Source: Bacteroidota bacterium
Lineage (GTDB): Bacteria; Bacteroidota; Bacteroidia; Bacteroidales; CAJPTX01
NCBI GenBank assembly: GCA_002748015.1
Contig: PDRH01000026.1
Location: 1 to 32,799, forward strand
DNA length: 32,799 nucleotides
Reading direction: 5' to 3'
Part shown: positions 1-7,722 of the stretch, piece after piece
Layout: the number at the start of each line of letters is the position of its first letter
How positions within the stretch are numbered: position 1 is the first letter of the stretch
Notes under the pieces: model-generated
What the model was told of the DNA's origin: nothing
Seen by the model: only the letters and a program-made list of their open reading frames with translations
Databases searched by the model: none
Program-made: the position numbers and the translations under genes

Positions 1-1
1 G

Positions 2-679
2 GAGGCGAACATTGTTCGTTATCCGGATCAGCAGGTATTCCAGCAGGTGAAGGAATTCCTGGAGGAGAAGAACGAAAAGCTCGGGGAGGCAGGTATAGCT
101 GCGAGTCTCTACTTCAAGTTTACCATGCTCCCCAACGAGGCGCATCCGCAGGGGGTATCCATCCTGGCCAGCACGAGGGAGGGAACGACGGTTCTAGACC
201 ATGCGACGGGTCTCAAGCTTGAGCATGTCAATGCGCCGTCCTACTTCGTGGATAAGTACGTAGAAAAGCTGGAGAACCAGATTTTTCCAGGGCTTGAGGC
301 AAAGCTCGCGGCGGCTCAGGCGAGCGGTAGGGAGGCGGAAGCGATCGAGCTTCAGAAGAAGTTGGAGGCTCTAAAGTTTACACGTTTCTCGCATACGCTG
401 GTGGACTACGGAACTGCGCAGGAGATGTCTTTGGCTGCCATAGCACTTGTGGAGAAGTATGGGGGACGGGCAGAGGTGGAGCATGGCTATGCTGAGGTAA
501 CGGTGGCTAGCTCTGACCAGCTGGATTTCATCAAGAGTGGAGGCCCTGCTGGTTTAGCAGTTTTCTATAATGTCCGCTTCTTTAAGCAGTTTCGGAAGTC
601 TACTGACGAGTCGGCAGGCTTCCAAACAACGGTTTTTGAGGCTCGGCATAGCAGCATGCAGATTCCTGCGCATTTTTAG
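2..679 (+). CDS. Unrecognised protein, 5'-truncated by the window edge
   Basis: The reading frame is open from base 2 and ends with TAG at 677-679, so at least 225 C-terminal residues are visible and the true start lies before the window. A GTG at 47 is in frame, but the codons before it read as normal protein, so I treat the gene as partial. I do not recognise the family. The visible part is soluble, with no membrane segment or signal peptide. It has a charged helical stretch rich in Ala, Glu and Lys in the middle that looks coiled-coil-like. It ends 30 bp before the chemoreceptor gene with no terminator between them, so the two may be co-transcribed. No function is proposed. Confidence 0.7.
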   Translation, partial: EANIVRYPDQQVFQQVKEFLEEKNEKLGEAGIAASLYFKFTMLPNEAHPQGVSILASTREGTTVLDHATGLKLEHVNAPSYFVDKYVEKLENQIFPGLEAKLAAAQASGREAEAIELQKKLEALKFTRFSHTLVDYGTAQEMSLAAIALVEKYGGRAEVEHGYAEVTVASSDQLDFIKSGGPAGLAVFYNVRFFKQFRKSTDESAGFQTTVFEARHSSMQIPAHF

Positions 680-709
680 TTTAGCCTAGCGCAAAGAATA
701 GCCATAAGG

Positions 710-2245
710 ATGAGAGTCAAACAGTCCCTAGCCCTACAGGTGGTGTTGAGTATAGGCTTTGTGGTGCTTGTGCTCATAGCGACAACCGTTGTATCCGTTG
801 TTATGCAGCGGCGTAATCGGGTGGCCAGCGATATGCTCAACGAGAGCGCCCTGCCCTCGCTCTCTGCTCTGGAGGAGATTCGCTCGAATGTTGTATCCAG
901 CGAGCTGCTGGTTAAGAGCTGGGTGTTCGCTGAGAAGCAGGATAAGACCCAGGACAAGATGCGCCTCCGTAGCCTCATTGATACGGAGTACCAGCGTCTC
1001 TATGACAACGTTCGCTCGCTGGCGTCCGATTGGCCGGAGGAGGATCTCGCCGAGCTAGAGAAGGCCAACCGTGTGGTGGTTGACACCCTGTTCCCGCTGC
1101 ATCGTGAGGTGATGCAGAGCCTGAGCACCTTTGAGGCCTACGATGACTTCATGGTGATTTCTACCGTTACCCCTATGGTGGAGACCGATGGGGCGATAGT
1201 CGTGGCTACTAAGCATGCCATAGAGATATTTCAGGATTTGATTCAGAAGCAGCGCGACCGGGTGGAGCTGGCCAATGAGTCGGTGCAGGGCATGGCCAAG
1301 GCATTCGGCTACTTTCTGCTCTTTAGCTCCATCCTTTCGGTTGGGCTCCTGATACTTATCGGCTTTGTCCTGCTACGTCGTATACGCCTCTCGCTCCGGG
1401 AGACAGCGCAGACCGTAGAGGCGGTGGCCACCGGCGATTTGACGGTGGAGATTGCGGTGCAGCGGGAGGACGAGTTTGGCGCTCTCATGCAGTCCATGGG
1501 GGAGATGGTGCAGCAGCTGCGTAGCATAGCGAAGGAAATAGGCCGGGATAGCCAGTCCCTCGGCGAGGCGCGCATGGTGCTGAGCGAGGTGGCGCATGAT
1601 GTGAGCGAGGGGGCGGCCATACAGAGCAGCTCTGCCGAGCAGATAACCGCCTCCATGCAGGGGATGATGGACATGCTAAGCCATCTGAGCGAGGAGGCCA
1701 CCTCGACGACCAATGCCTTCGATGCGGTGCGCATCGACCTCATCCGCATGGGCGATGAGAGTAAGAAGAACCTAGAGGCCATCCGTACCATATCAGAGCG
1801 TATAGAGATAGTCAACGAGATAGCCAACCAGACCAACATCCTGGCGCTGAATGCGGCTGTGGAGGCGGCTCGTGCTGGCGAGCATGGACGGGGCTTCGCC
1901 GTAGTGGCAACTGAGGTCCGGAGGTTGGCCGAGCGGAGTCGCGATGCGGCCGATGAGATACTCGAGGTGGCGAGGGCGACCGTAGTGGATACGGAGCGGG
2001 TGGCAGCATTGCTCGACCGGATAAGCCCGCAGATTGATAGCACCTGGGCCATCCTCAAGGAGTTTGCCCAGTCCAGTGCGCAGCAGACCCAGACGGCCGA
2101 GCAGATCAATAACGGCATGGTGCAGCTCAATGATATAACCCAGAAAAACGCCGACTACGCAACGACTCTAGTGGCCAACTCTGATGGGCTTCGCGAGCGC
2201 AGCGAGAGCCTCGATCGCACCATCCGCTTCTTCAAGCTTAGCTAG
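710..2245 (+). CDS. Methyl-accepting chemotaxis protein
   Basis: This is a 511-residue transmembrane chemoreceptor. A first membrane helix spans about residues 9-30. A roughly 165-residue extracytoplasmic helical region (4HB-like) follows, then a second membrane helix at about 198-222 and a HAMP linker to about 275. The cytoplasmic signalling hairpin carries the highly conserved tip, with QTNILALNAAVEAARAGE followed by GRGFAVVATEVRRLAERS. Such receptors bind CheW/CheA and are methylated on Glu/Gln sites. The C-terminus (RFFKLS) lacks a recognisable CheR/CheB tethering pentapeptide. No che genes are visible, so its partners must lie elsewhere. It starts at ATG 710, 30 bp after the upstream gene, and is closed by the terminator at 2268-2301, which separates it from the polysaccharide operon. 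The ligand is unknown. Confidence 0.95.
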   Translation: MRVKQSLALQVVLSIGFVVLVLIATTVVSVVMQRRNRVASDMLNESALPSLSALEEIRSNVVSSELLVKSWVFAEKQDKTQDKMRLRSLIDTEYQRLYDNVRSLASDWPEEDLAELEKANRVVVDTLFPLHREVMQSLSTFEAYDDFMVISTVTPMVETDGAIVVATKHAIEIFQDLIQKQRDRVELANESVQGMAKAFGYFLLFSSILSVGLLILIGFVLLRRIRLSLRETAQTVEAVATGDLTVEIAVQREDEFGALMQSMGEMVQQLRSIAKEIGRDSQSLGEARMVLSEVAHDVSEGAAIQSSSAEQITASMQGMMDMLSHLSEEATSTTNAFDAVRIDLIRMGDESKKNLEAIRTISERIEIVNEIANQTNILALNAAVEAARAGEHGRGFAVVATEVRRLAERSRDAADEILEVARATVVDTERVAALLDRISPQIDSTWAILKEFAQSSAQQTQTAEQINNGMVQLNDITQKNADYATTLVANSDGLRERSESLDRTIRFFKLS

Positions 2246-2267
2246 GAGGCCTATGGGCTAGCATTTG

Positions 2268-2301
2268 GCGGGGGGCATTCCAGTTGCCCCCCGCTTTTTT
2301 T
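2268..2301 (+). terminator. Rho-independent terminator after the chemoreceptor gene
   Basis: A 9-bp GC stem pairs 2268-2276 (GCGGGGGGC) with 2286-2294 (GCCCCCCGC) around a 9-nt loop. It is followed at once by seven T residues (2295-2301). The T-tract runs directly into the -7 promoter box of the next operon. Confidence 0.93.
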
Positions 2302-2302
2302 A

Positions 2303-2310
2303 TACCTTTG
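2303..2310 (+). promoter_or_regulatory. Bacteroidota -7 box for the wecB operon
   Basis: TACCTTTG matches the TAnnTTTG consensus. It lies only 5 bp before the wecB ATG at 2316, so the transcript should have almost no 5' leader. A TTG at 2284-2286, inside the terminator hairpin, is a possible -33 element with a 16-bp spacer. Confidence 0.75.
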
Positions 2311-2315
2311 CGGGT

Positions 2316-3488
2316 ATGAAAAAGCTCAGAGTGCTGTTGGCCTTTGGTACGCGTCCAGAAGCCATAAAAATGTGCCCGCTGGTGCGGGCGTTCCAATCGC
2401 GGGGCGATGCCTTTGATGCGCAGGTCTGCGTTACGGGTCAGCATAGGGAAATGCTCGACCAGGTGCTGGCGGTGTTTGATGTTCGACCAGAATACGACCT
2501 GGATGTGATGCGCTCCGGTCAGGATCTCTACGATGTAACGAGCCGTGTGCTGCTCGGCATGCGGGATGTCCTGAGGGATTTTCGTCCTGATGTGCTGCTA
2601 GTGCATGGCGATACGACCACGAGCATGGCCGTGGCTCTAGCTGGCTACTATGAGCGTATGGCTGTAGGTCACGTGGAGGCGGGCCTACGTACCCACAATA
2701 TCTATAGTCCCTGGCCAGAGGAGATGAACCGTCTGCTTACGGGGCGACTGGCCACCTACCATTTCGCACCGACCGCCCTGAGCCGGGAGAACCTTCTGCG
2801 GGAGGGTATAGCGGACAAGAATATCCTGCTTACAGGGAATACCGTGATCGACGCCCTTCAGTGGGTTGTCGCCCGTTTGGACGGGGATGCCTCCCTGCGA
2901 ACCAGGGTGGAGGATGGGCTCCGTCAGCAGGGCTACGATACGGGGCGCATCAATGGGGCGAGGCGTATGGTGCTGATCACGGGGCATCGGCGCGAGAACT
3001 TCGGCGAGGGCTTCATGAGTATCTGCCGGGCGATTGAGGAGCTGTCCGGTAGCTATCCGGATGTTGACTTCGTGTATCCCATGCACCTGAACCCCAACGT
3101 GCGTGAGCCCATCGCTAGGGTCTTTGGAGACGGGAGCGGGCAGCATGAGAATGTGTTTTTCATTGAGCCCCTTGAGTACCTAAGCTTCGTCTACATGATG
3201 GGGCGCAGCCATCTGGTGCTGACCGATAGCGGGGGTGTACAGGAGGAGGCACCGGGTTTGGGTAAGCCCGTGCTGGTCATGCGCGATACCACTGAACGGC
3301 CGGAGGCTCTAGAGGCGGGCACGGTGCGTCTGGTGGGCACTAGCCGTGAGGCCATAGTAGGTGAGGTGTCTCGCCTCCTGGATAGCTCGGAGGCCTATGC
3401 TGCCATGAGCCGGGCCGTGAATCCATACGGCGATGGGAAGGCTTGTGGGCGGATAGCTGATTTTCTGGGGGAGCTGCAGGAGTCATGA
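2316..3488 (+). CDS. wecB: UDP-N-acetylglucosamine 2-epimerase, non-hydrolysing
   Basis: This cytoplasmic enzyme interconverts UDP-GlcNAc and UDP-ManNAc, the first step towards UDP-ManNAcA. The protein is 390 residues, normal for the family. Visible hallmarks are FGTRPEAIK at 10-18, VTGQHREML near 39-47, VHGDTTTS near 97-104, GHVEAGLRT at 118-126, ITGHRRENFGEGF at 221-233, YPMHLNPN near 254-261 and the nucleotide-binding LTDSGGVQEEAP at 302-313. I chose the ATG at 2316 because the N-terminus then begins MKKLRVLLAFGTRPE, typical of the family; an upstream in-frame extension would run into the terminator and promoter. It overlaps wecC by 4 bp (ATGA), implying coupled translation and a shared pathway. 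Confidence 0.96.
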   Translation: MKKLRVLLAFGTRPEAIKMCPLVRAFQSRGDAFDAQVCVTGQHREMLDQVLAVFDVRPEYDLDVMRSGQDLYDVTSRVLLGMRDVLRDFRPDVLLVHGDTTTSMAVALAGYYERMAVGHVEAGLRTHNIYSPWPEEMNRLLTGRLATYHFAPTALSRENLLREGIADKNILLTGNTVIDALQWVVARLDGDASLRTRVEDGLRQQGYDTGRINGARRMVLITGHRRENFGEGFMSICRAIEELSGSYPDVDFVYPMHLNPNVREPIARVFGDGSGQHENVFFIEPLEYLSFVYMMGRSHLVLTDSGGVQEEAPGLGKPVLVMRDTTERPEALEAGTVRLVGTSREAIVGEVSRLLDSSEAYAAMSRAVNPYGDGKACGRIADFLGELQES

Positions 3489-4705
3489 TGGCGGATTCTA
3501 AGGATAGGCTATGCTTTTTGGGTCTGGGCTACATAGGCCTACCCACGGCTATAGTGGCTGCCCAGTCTGGCCTACGGGTGCTGGGGGTGGATATTGACTG
3601 CGGAGTTGTAGAGGAGACCAATGCGGGTAGGCTGCACTTCGTGGAGGAGGGGCTAGAGGATTTGCTGGGGCAGGCGCTTGCTGGCGGGCATTTCCGGGCG
3701 AGTACCGCGGTGGAAGAGGCGGAGGTGTATGTAGTTGCGGTCCCTACGCCCTTCAAGGGTGACCACGAACCCGATGTGTCCTACGTAGAGGCCGCCGTAC
3801 GTGGCTTGCTGCCCCTGCTGAAGCCGGATGACCTCCTGATCATAGAGTCAACCTCTCCCGTGGGGACGACGGAGAGCATGCGTGGCATGGTTTTCGCCGA
3901 GCGCCCCGATTTGCTTGGTCAGCTGCATATGGCCTACTGCCCCGAGCGGGTGCTACCCGGCAACGTGGTCTATGAGCTGGTGCATAACGATAGGGTCATT
4001 GGTGGCGTGGATGATGCATCCACCAAGCGGGCCATGGAGTTCTATGCGCACTTCGTCAAGGGAGAACTCTTTGCAACCGACGCCCGAACCGCTGAGATGT
4101 GTAAGCTCACTGAGAATGCCAGCCGCGATGTTCAGATAGCCTTCGCCAACGAGCTGTCCATCATCTGCGATAAGGCCGGCATCGACGTGTGGGAACTCAT
4201 AGAGCTAGCCAATCGGCACCCACGGGTCAACATACTTCGCCCCGGTTGCGGCGTTGGTGGGCACTGTATAGCCGTAGATCCCTACTTCATCACCTCCGAA
4301 TTCCCCACAGAGGCCAGGATAATTGCAGAGGCTCGACGCATCAACAACTACAAGGCGCTCTACTGCGCAGAGGCCATAGATAAGGCCATGCTACGCTTCG
4401 AGCTGGATAAGCATCGCCCTCCCGTTGTCGCCCTGATGGGGCTGGCCTTCAAGCCAAACATAGACGATCTGCGCGAGAGCCCGGCCAAGTACATCGTTAG
4501 CAAGGTCATGCAGGGCAAGGATAACGCAGATATCCTTGTGGTAGAGCCCAACGTAAGGGAGCATAGGGTGTTCAAGCTCACCGACTACCGCGAGGCCTGG
4601 GAGCGTGCCGACATCGTGGTTTTCCTGGTGGCTCACGATGAGTTCCGTACCCTTCCCGAGGCGGGGGGGAAGCAGGTGATGGATTTCTGCGGCATTAGGA
4701 AATAG
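3485..4705 (+). CDS. wecC: UDP-N-acetyl-D-mannosamine dehydrogenase
   Basis: This cytoplasmic NAD-dependent enzyme performs the four-electron oxidation of UDP-ManNAc to UDP-ManNAcA. The protein is 406 residues. The Rossmann motif GLGYIGLP is at 13-20, with a conserved PTPF near 87-90. The substrate-binding CKLTENASRD is near 206-215, and the catalytic cysteine (C261) lies in GCGVGGHCIAVDPYF. The C-terminal UDP-binding domain includes MGLAFKPNIDDLRESPA. Members of the UDP-glucose/UDP-ManNAc dehydrogenase family look alike, but the immediate coupling to wecB makes ManNAc the likely substrate. The start is ATG 3485; an alternative ATG lies one codon later. Confidence 0.94.
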   Translation: MMADSKDRLCFLGLGYIGLPTAIVAAQSGLRVLGVDIDCGVVEETNAGRLHFVEEGLEDLLGQALAGGHFRASTAVEEAEVYVVAVPTPFKGDHEPDVSYVEAAVRGLLPLLKPDDLLIIESTSPVGTTESMRGMVFAERPDLLGQLHMAYCPERVLPGNVVYELVHNDRVIGGVDDASTKRAMEFYAHFVKGELFATDARTAEMCKLTENASRDVQIAFANELSIICDKAGIDVWELIELANRHPRVNILRPGCGVGGHCIAVDPYFITSEFPTEARIIAEARRINNYKALYCAEAIDKAMLRFELDKHRPPVVALMGLAFKPNIDDLRESPAKYIVSKVMQGKDNADILVVEPNVREHRVFKLTDYREAWERADIVVFLVAHDEFRTLPEAGGKQVMDFCGIRK

Positions 4706-4718
4706 GAGCAAGCCGGTC

Positions 4719-5927
4719 ATGAAGAGTATAGAGGGATTCATACAAGAGCATGTTACCGGGCGGGTAGAGCCTCTCTTTGCCCCTGATGAGCAGGCGAATC
4801 GGGCTACTCTCCGTGGGCAAGTCGAAGGTAGGCAGGTGTTGGTCATCGGTGGTGCGGGGTCTATTGGTTCCGCCTTCATCAAGTGTCTACTCCCCTACGA
4901 ACCCGCCCAGCTCGTAGTTGTAGACCTCAACGAGAATGGTCTCACCGAGCTGACCCGAGACTTACGTTCAAGTCCCAATCTACCCATCCCCCCCGACTAC
5001 CGTACCTACCCCATAGACTACGCTAGCCCCATCTTCGAGAGCATCTTCCGGGAGAATGGGGGCTTCGATATCGTGGCCAATTTCTCCGCCCATAAGCATG
5101 TTCGTTCCGAGAAGGATAGGTACTCGGTGCGTGCCCTGCTCGAGAACAACGTCCTTCGCGCCAAGGAGCTAATGGACCTCCTCTTGGAGTATCCTCCTTA
5201 CCGTTTCTTCTGCGTCTCTACAGACAAGGCCACCAACCCCGTCAATATCATGGGGGCGAGCAAGAAACTCATGGAGGAGCTTGTCATGGCCTATGCCGAC
5301 CGTTTCCCCGTTACCTCCGCCCGCTTCGCCAACGTGGCCTTTAGCCAGGGTTCGCTACCCGCTGGCTGGGTGCAGCGCATGGAGAAGCGGCAGCCGCTGG
5401 TTGCCCCCAGGGACGTTAGGCGCTACTTCGTATCGCCCGAGGAGAGCGGCCAGCTCTGCCTGCTGGCCTGCCTACTCGGTAATTCTGGCGAGGTCTTCTT
5501 CCCGCGTCTGGAGGAGGAGCAGATGCGGGATTTCGCCTCCATCTGCGACGCCTTCCTGCGCTACAATGGGTATAGCCCATGCCCTTTTGAGGATGAGCAG
5601 GAGGCCAGAAGATATGCAGGGCAATTCGGCCATGGTAGTTCGGATTGGCCCGTTGTCTACACCCAGAGCGATACCACCGGCGAGAAACCCTACGAGGAGT
5701 TTTACACGGAGGGGGAGCGGGTAAACCTGGAGCGTTTTACCGCCCTTGGCGTGATAGAGAATTTGCCCCGCCGCCCCCTTTCCGAGGTGGAGGCGTTTCT
5801 GGAGGATTTGCAGGGGCTATTTGCCCGTCCTGATTTTAGCAAGGCAGAGGTTGTACGCCTGCTGCAGACCTTTCTCCCCGCCTTTACGCACGAGGAGAAG
5901 GGGCGTAGTTTGGACGATAAGATGTAG
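4719..5927 (+). CDS. Soluble nucleotide-sugar 4,6-dehydratase, LegB/CapD-like
   Basis: This is a short-chain dehydrogenase/reductase of the polysaccharide biosynthesis (FlaA1/CapD/LegB) group, 402 residues, with no membrane segments. The cofactor motif GGAGSIG is at 44-50. The active-site stretch STDKATNPVNIMGASK is at 167-182, where Met (M178) stands in the usual catalytic Tyr position and K182 is retained. This is the CapD/WbpM/PglF-type arrangement rather than the PseB type. The family converts UDP- or GDP-GlcNAc to the 4-keto-6-deoxy sugar. Directly following LegC-like and LegH-like genes support a role in a 2,4-diamino-trideoxyhexose pathway. Whether UDP or GDP is used cannot be read from the sequence; the PtmE-like gene downstream makes GDP possible. 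Confidence 0.85.
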   Translation: MKSIEGFIQEHVTGRVEPLFAPDEQANRATLRGQVEGRQVLVIGGAGSIGSAFIKCLLPYEPAQLVVVDLNENGLTELTRDLRSSPNLPIPPDYRTYPIDYASPIFESIFRENGGFDIVANFSAHKHVRSEKDRYSVRALLENNVLRAKELMDLLLEYPPYRFFCVSTDKATNPVNIMGASKKLMEELVMAYADRFPVTSARFANVAFSQGSLPAGWVQRMEKRQPLVAPRDVRRYFVSPEESGQLCLLACLLGNSGEVFFPRLEEEQMRDFASICDAFLRYNGYSPCPFEDEQEARRYAGQFGHGSSDWPVVYTQSDTTGEKPYEEFYTEGERVNLERFTALGVIENLPRRPLSEVEAFLEDLQGLFARPDFSKAEVVRLLQTFLPAFTHEEKGRSLDDKM

Positions 5928-5930
5928 ACC

Positions 5931-7097
5931 ATGGACTACTCATCCATTGTTGCCTTCGTGCGGGAGCTATATGCCACCAGCGAGTTTATACCCCTCTCTG
6001 TACCCCGCTTCGTTGGCCGGGAGAAGGAGTACCTATGCGATTGCATAGATAGCACCTTCGTTTCCAGCGTAGGTGAGTATGTTGATCGCTTTGAGCTGGA
6101 AGTAGCGGAATATACCGCCAGCCCCTATGCCATCGCCTGCGTGAATGGTACGAATGCCCTGCACATCGCGCTGGAATTGGTAGGTGTACAGCCCGGTGAG
6201 GAGGTGATTACCCAGCCCCTCACCTTCGTGGCGACCTGCAACGCCATAGCCTATGCTGGAGCTGTTCCCGTATTCGTCGATGTCGATATGCAGACTATGG
6301 GTCTTTCGCCCGATGCCCTTCGAGCCTGGCTGCAGGATAATGCCGCGATGCGTGGTGGTGAATGCTACAATAGGCATAGCGGTCGGCGCATTAGGGCCTG
6401 CATACCCATGCACACCTTTGGTCATCCCGTGCGTTTGGATGAGCTGGTGCCCATTTGCCAGGAGTGGGGGCTAGAGTTGGTGGAGGATGCCGCCGAGAGC
6501 CTCGGAAGTCTCTACAGGGGGCATCACACGGGTACATTCGGTCGCATCGGTATACTTAGCTTCAACGGCAACAAGACCATCACCACCGGTGGCGGGGGCA
6601 TGCTCCTCATGCGGGACGAGGAGTTTGCCCACCGGGCTAAACACCTGACCACGCAGGCCAAGATACCCCACCCCTGGGAGTTCTGCCATGATGGGGTGGG
6701 CTACAACTACCGCATGCCCAACATCAATGCGGCTCTGGGATGCGCCCAGCTAGAGCAGCTGGAAACCTTTCTGAACGATAAGCGCCAGCTGGCTACGGAG
6801 TACGCCGCGTTCTTCGCCACCCTCGACGGGATGGATTATTTCCAGGAGCCAGAGAATGCTCAGTCCAACTACTGGCTGCATGCCGTCCTGCTCAGGGACA
6901 GGAAGGAGCGCGATGCATTCCTCGAATATACCAATAGCCAGGGCATCATGACGCGCCCCATCTGGGAGCTTATGCCCCGCCTACCGATGTTTACCAATAG
7001 CCAGCGTGGCCCCCTACCCCACGCTGAGGAGCTGGCTGACAGGGTGGTCAATCTACCCAGCAGCCCCCGCCTCAATGATGGGGGGGGGTATGAGTAG
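5931..7097 (+). CDS. PLP-dependent sugar aminotransferase, LegC-like
   Basis: This is a DegT/DnrJ/EryC1/StrS aminotransferase of 388 residues that should aminate the 4-keto sugar made by the preceding dehydratase. The N-terminal FVSSVGEYVDRFE (43-55) and NGTNALHIAL (72-81) resemble LegC-type enzymes. The PLP phosphate and ring contacts appear in VEDAAESLGS near 184-193, and the Schiff-base lysine is K215 in SFNGNKTITTGGGG. The gene starts 3 bp after the dehydratase stop. Its last codons are an uninterrupted run of nine G (7080-7088) giving Gly-Gly-Gly, then Tyr-Glu-stop. The stop overlaps the next gene by 8 bp. Confidence 0.88.
   Translation: MDYSSIVAFVRELYATSEFIPLSVPRFVGREKEYLCDCIDSTFVSSVGEYVDRFELEVAEYTASPYAIACVNGTNALHIALELVGVQPGEEVITQPLTFVATCNAIAYAGAVPVFVDVDMQTMGLSPDALRAWLQDNAAMRGGECYNRHSGRRIRACIPMHTFGHPVRLDELVPICQEWGLELVEDAAESLGSLYRGHHTGTFGRIGILSFNGNKTITTGGGGMLLMRDEEFAHRAKHLTTQAKIPHPWEFCHDGVGYNYRMPNINAALGCAQLEQLETFLNDKRQLATEYAAFFATLDGMDYFQEPENAQSNYWLHAVLLRDRKERDAFLEYTNSQGIMTRPIWELMPRLPMFTNSQRGPLPHAEELADRVVNLPSSPRLNDGGGYE
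7080..7088 (+). repeat. G9 homopolymer at the LegC-like/LegH-like gene junction
   Basis: Nine consecutive G lie just before the LegC-like stop (7095-7097) and the acetyltransferase ATG (7090). At nine G the two proteins are separate. With eight G the LegC frame would read through the ATG in frame and produce one fused protein. With ten G the LegC frame ends at a TGA one codon after the tract. Confidence 0.8.
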
Positions 7098-7719
7098 GCC
7101 GATTGTTCTTGTTGGTGGCGGTGGCCACTGTCGCTCCGTACTAAATACCCTCGCTGATTCTGGGCGCGAGGTACTCGGCATCCTGGATCTCCCCAAGAAC
7201 CTAGGCCAGCCTGTGCTGGACTGGGAGGTCATCGGTACTGATGATGATATACCCCGACTTGCCCCTGAAGCTGACTTTATCATTACGACAGGCTTCATAA
7301 GCGACCCCACCCTCCGTATTATGCTCATAGACAGGGTAAGCCTAGCGGGTGGGCATTTCGCTACGGCTATAGCCCCCACCGCCAGCATCTCGCGCTACGC
7401 CCAGGTGGGTGAGGGGGTAGTGGTCCTACACGGTGCGCGCGTAAATGCAGGGGTGTACGTAGGCCCCCACTGCATACTGAATACCCAGGCCGTTCTGGAG
7501 CATGACGTTGAGGTGGGTTGCAATTCGCACGTATCCACCGGAGCAATCCTCAATGGGGGTGTGCAACTCGGGGCGAATAGCTTTGTTGGTAGCCGTTCGG
7601 TAATTCTCCAGGGTGTGAGTATCTGCGATGCGACGGTAATCGGTGCGGGTAGCGTGGTGCGCCATGATATCCGGGAGGCGGGCGTCTTCTACTCGCCCAG
7701 TAGCCTTGAGGGGAGGTAG
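7090..7719 (+). CDS. Sugar O/N-acyltransferase, PglD/NeuD/LegH-like
   Basis: The protein is 209 residues with two parts. An N-terminal Rossmann-like domain begins IVLVGGGGHCRSV (5-17), and a left-handed beta-helix of hexapeptide repeats runs from about 95 to 200. H138 in LEHDVEVG corresponds to the general-base histidine of PglD-type acetyltransferases. Such enzymes use acetyl-CoA to acetylate the 4-amino group made by LegC/PglE-type aminotransferases, giving a 2,4-diacetamido-2,4,6-trideoxyhexose nucleotide. I set the start at ATG 7090 because it gives the family-typical N-terminus; it overlaps the aminotransferase stop by 8 bp, indicating translational coupling. Confidence 0.87.
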   Translation: MSRPIVLVGGGGHCRSVLNTLADSGREVLGILDLPKNLGQPVLDWEVIGTDDDIPRLAPEADFIITTGFISDPTLRIMLIDRVSLAGGHFATAIAPTASISRYAQVGEGVVVLHGARVNAGVYVGPHCILNTQAVLEHDVEVGCNSHVSTGAILNGGVQLGANSFVGSRSVILQGVSICDATVIGAGSVVRHDIREAGVFYSPSSLEGR

Positions 7720-7722
7720 GCC

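Noticed and set aside
1309..2130. A 273-codon open frame on the minus strand opposite the chemoreceptor gene
   Set aside because: It is an antisense shadow of a strongly conserved receptor domain; its predicted protein is low-complexity Ser/Arg/Ala-rich and resembles no family.
2265..2315. An upstream extension of wecB
   Set aside because: It would be encoded by the terminator hairpin and promoter and is absent from the family; ATG 2316 gives the standard N-terminus.
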